Origin: an uncultured bacterium
GTDB lineage: Bacteria; Bacillota; Clostridia; Lachnospirales; Lachnospiraceae
Assembly: GCA_937916345.1 (NCBI GenBank)
Contig: CALFUE010000040.1
Span: 1-6,033 of the forward strand
DNA: 6,033 bases
Direction: 5' to 3'
Positions 5,192 through 6,033 of the stretch are shown in pieces (position 1 is the stretch's first letter; every line of letters starts with the position of its first letter). The notes under the pieces were generated by a model. That model did not search any database, had not been told where the DNA came from, and worked only from the letters and a program-made list of their open reading frames with translations. The position numbers were made by a program, and so were the translations under genes.

Positions 5192-6000
5192 ATGAATGAG
5201 AAACTGAAGACCGGTATTTTAGGCGGAACCGGAATGGTGGGTCAGAGATTTATATCTCTCCTGGAAAACCATCCCTGGTTTGAGGTCACAACCATAGCAG
5301 CCAGTGCCAGAAGTGCGGGCAGGACTTATGAGGAGGCAGTGGGTGATCGCTGGAAGATGACCACTCCCATGCCTGAAAAGGTCAAAAAGATCATCGTAAA
5401 AAATGTTATGGATATCAAGGAGGTTTCCGGTGAGGTTGACTTTTGCTTTTCAGCAGTCGATATGACAAAGGAGGAGATCAGAGCCATAGAGGAGGATTAC
5501 GCGAAGACCGAGACTCCTGTGGTATCAAACAACTCAGCTCACCGCTGGACTCCCGATGTGCCCATGGTAGTGCCGGAGATCAATCCTGAGCACTATGATG
5601 TCATAGAATTTCAGAAAAAGAGACTGGGTACAAAGAGAGGATTTATCGCCGTAAAGCCGAACTGCTCCATTCAGTCCTACGCTCCCGTGCTCACCGCATG
5701 GAAGGATTTCAAGCCCACCGAGGCAGTGGTTTCCACCTATCAGGCGATCTCCGGAGCCGGAAAGACATTCCGCGACTGGCCGGAGATGGAGCACAATATC
5801 ATCCCATTCATCAGCGGCGAGGAGGAGAAGAGTGAGAAGGAACCCCTGCGTCTATGGGGACACATCGAAAACGGCGTGATTGTTCCCTCTGAGGACATGA
5901 AGATCACCAGCCAGTGCATCAGAGTTCCCGTGCTGGACGGACATACAGCCACAGTATTCGTAAACCTGGGAAAGAAGGCCACAAGGGAAGAACTGATACA
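5192..6000 (+). CDS. asd: Aspartate-semialdehyde dehydrogenase, 3' end missing
   Basis: Asd reduces aspartyl phosphate to aspartate semialdehyde with NADPH, feeding lysine/diaminopimelate, threonine and methionine synthesis. The 269 whole codons show the N-terminal nucleotide-binding loop GILGGTGMVGQRF (8-20), the conserved SNNSAHRW (112-119) and VVPEIN (126-131), the catalytic cysteine C158 in KPNCSIQ (155-161), QAISGAGKTF (184-193), and the acid/base histidine in RVPVLDGHTA (244-253). The SGAG..WPEM pattern and sequence style fit the archaeal/fungal-type branch of the family, which also occurs in clostridia, rather than the E. coli-type. Family members run to about 350-370 residues, so roughly 90 are missing. 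The frame stays open to the end of the window, but everything after base 6000 is adapter; the tail DRKSTRLNSS in this frame is not biological. Confidence 0.95.
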
Positions 6001-6033
6001 AGATCGGAAGAGCACACGTCTGAACTCCAGTCA
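6001..6033. other. Illumina TruSeq adapter left at the contig end
   Basis: All 33 terminal bases match the standard TruSeq read-through adapter, beginning AGATCGGAAGAGC and ending CTCCAGTCA. The sequence is not part of the genome. It creates a false extension of asd (DRKSTRLNSS) and the start of a false minus-strand reading frame (MLFRSC...). Confidence 0.98.

Noticed and set aside
5740..6015. Minus-strand reading frame of 91 codons at the right end
   Set aside because: Its start codon lies within adapter sequence and it runs antisense to asd.

Overview
The window looks like one end of a contig from a motile, anaerobic, Gram-positive Clostridia-type bacterium, most likely Lachnospiraceae. 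That placement is an inference. It rests on strong AGGAGG-type ribosome sites, a CheY with the MGQQ signature of Firmicutes chemotaxis proteins, a short flagellin-like protein, QueH rather than QueG, and a LarE-type sulfur transferase. The right end is not genomic: positions 6001-6033 match the Illumina TruSeq 3' adapter exactly, so the last gene is cut at base 6000.

Left part (1-1081). The first 34 codons of a thiolase read leftward out of the window. A GC-rich leader follows, then a compact AT-rich divergent control region (about 210-271) with candidate promoters on both strands and a dyad. larE reads rightward from it; no larA, larB or larC is in view.

Middle part (1082-2450). A sigma-A-type promoter drives a stand-alone cheY. 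After 87 bases comes a 261-residue flagellin homologue that keeps the D1 core signatures but has non-standard N- and C-terminal ends. A strong hairpin, able to work in both directions, closes this unit.

Spacer (2450-2729). This AT-rich stretch has no intact gene. It holds a good extended -10 promoter pointing right, several small palindromes, and on the minus strand protein-like reading in three successive frames that may be a decayed gene.

Right part (2730-6000). A tight rightward operon runs: four-helix membrane protein of unknown function, queH (8-base overlap), argH (ATG directly after the queH stop) and asd (1-base gap). It combines tRNA queuosine completion, the last step of arginine synthesis, and the aspartate-family branch to lysine, threonine and methionine. 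I see no defence system, CRISPR array, tRNA, rRNA or insertion sequence. The least ordinary items are the atypical flagellin-like protein beside CheY, the cysteine pattern of LarE, and the possible minus-strand gene remnant.
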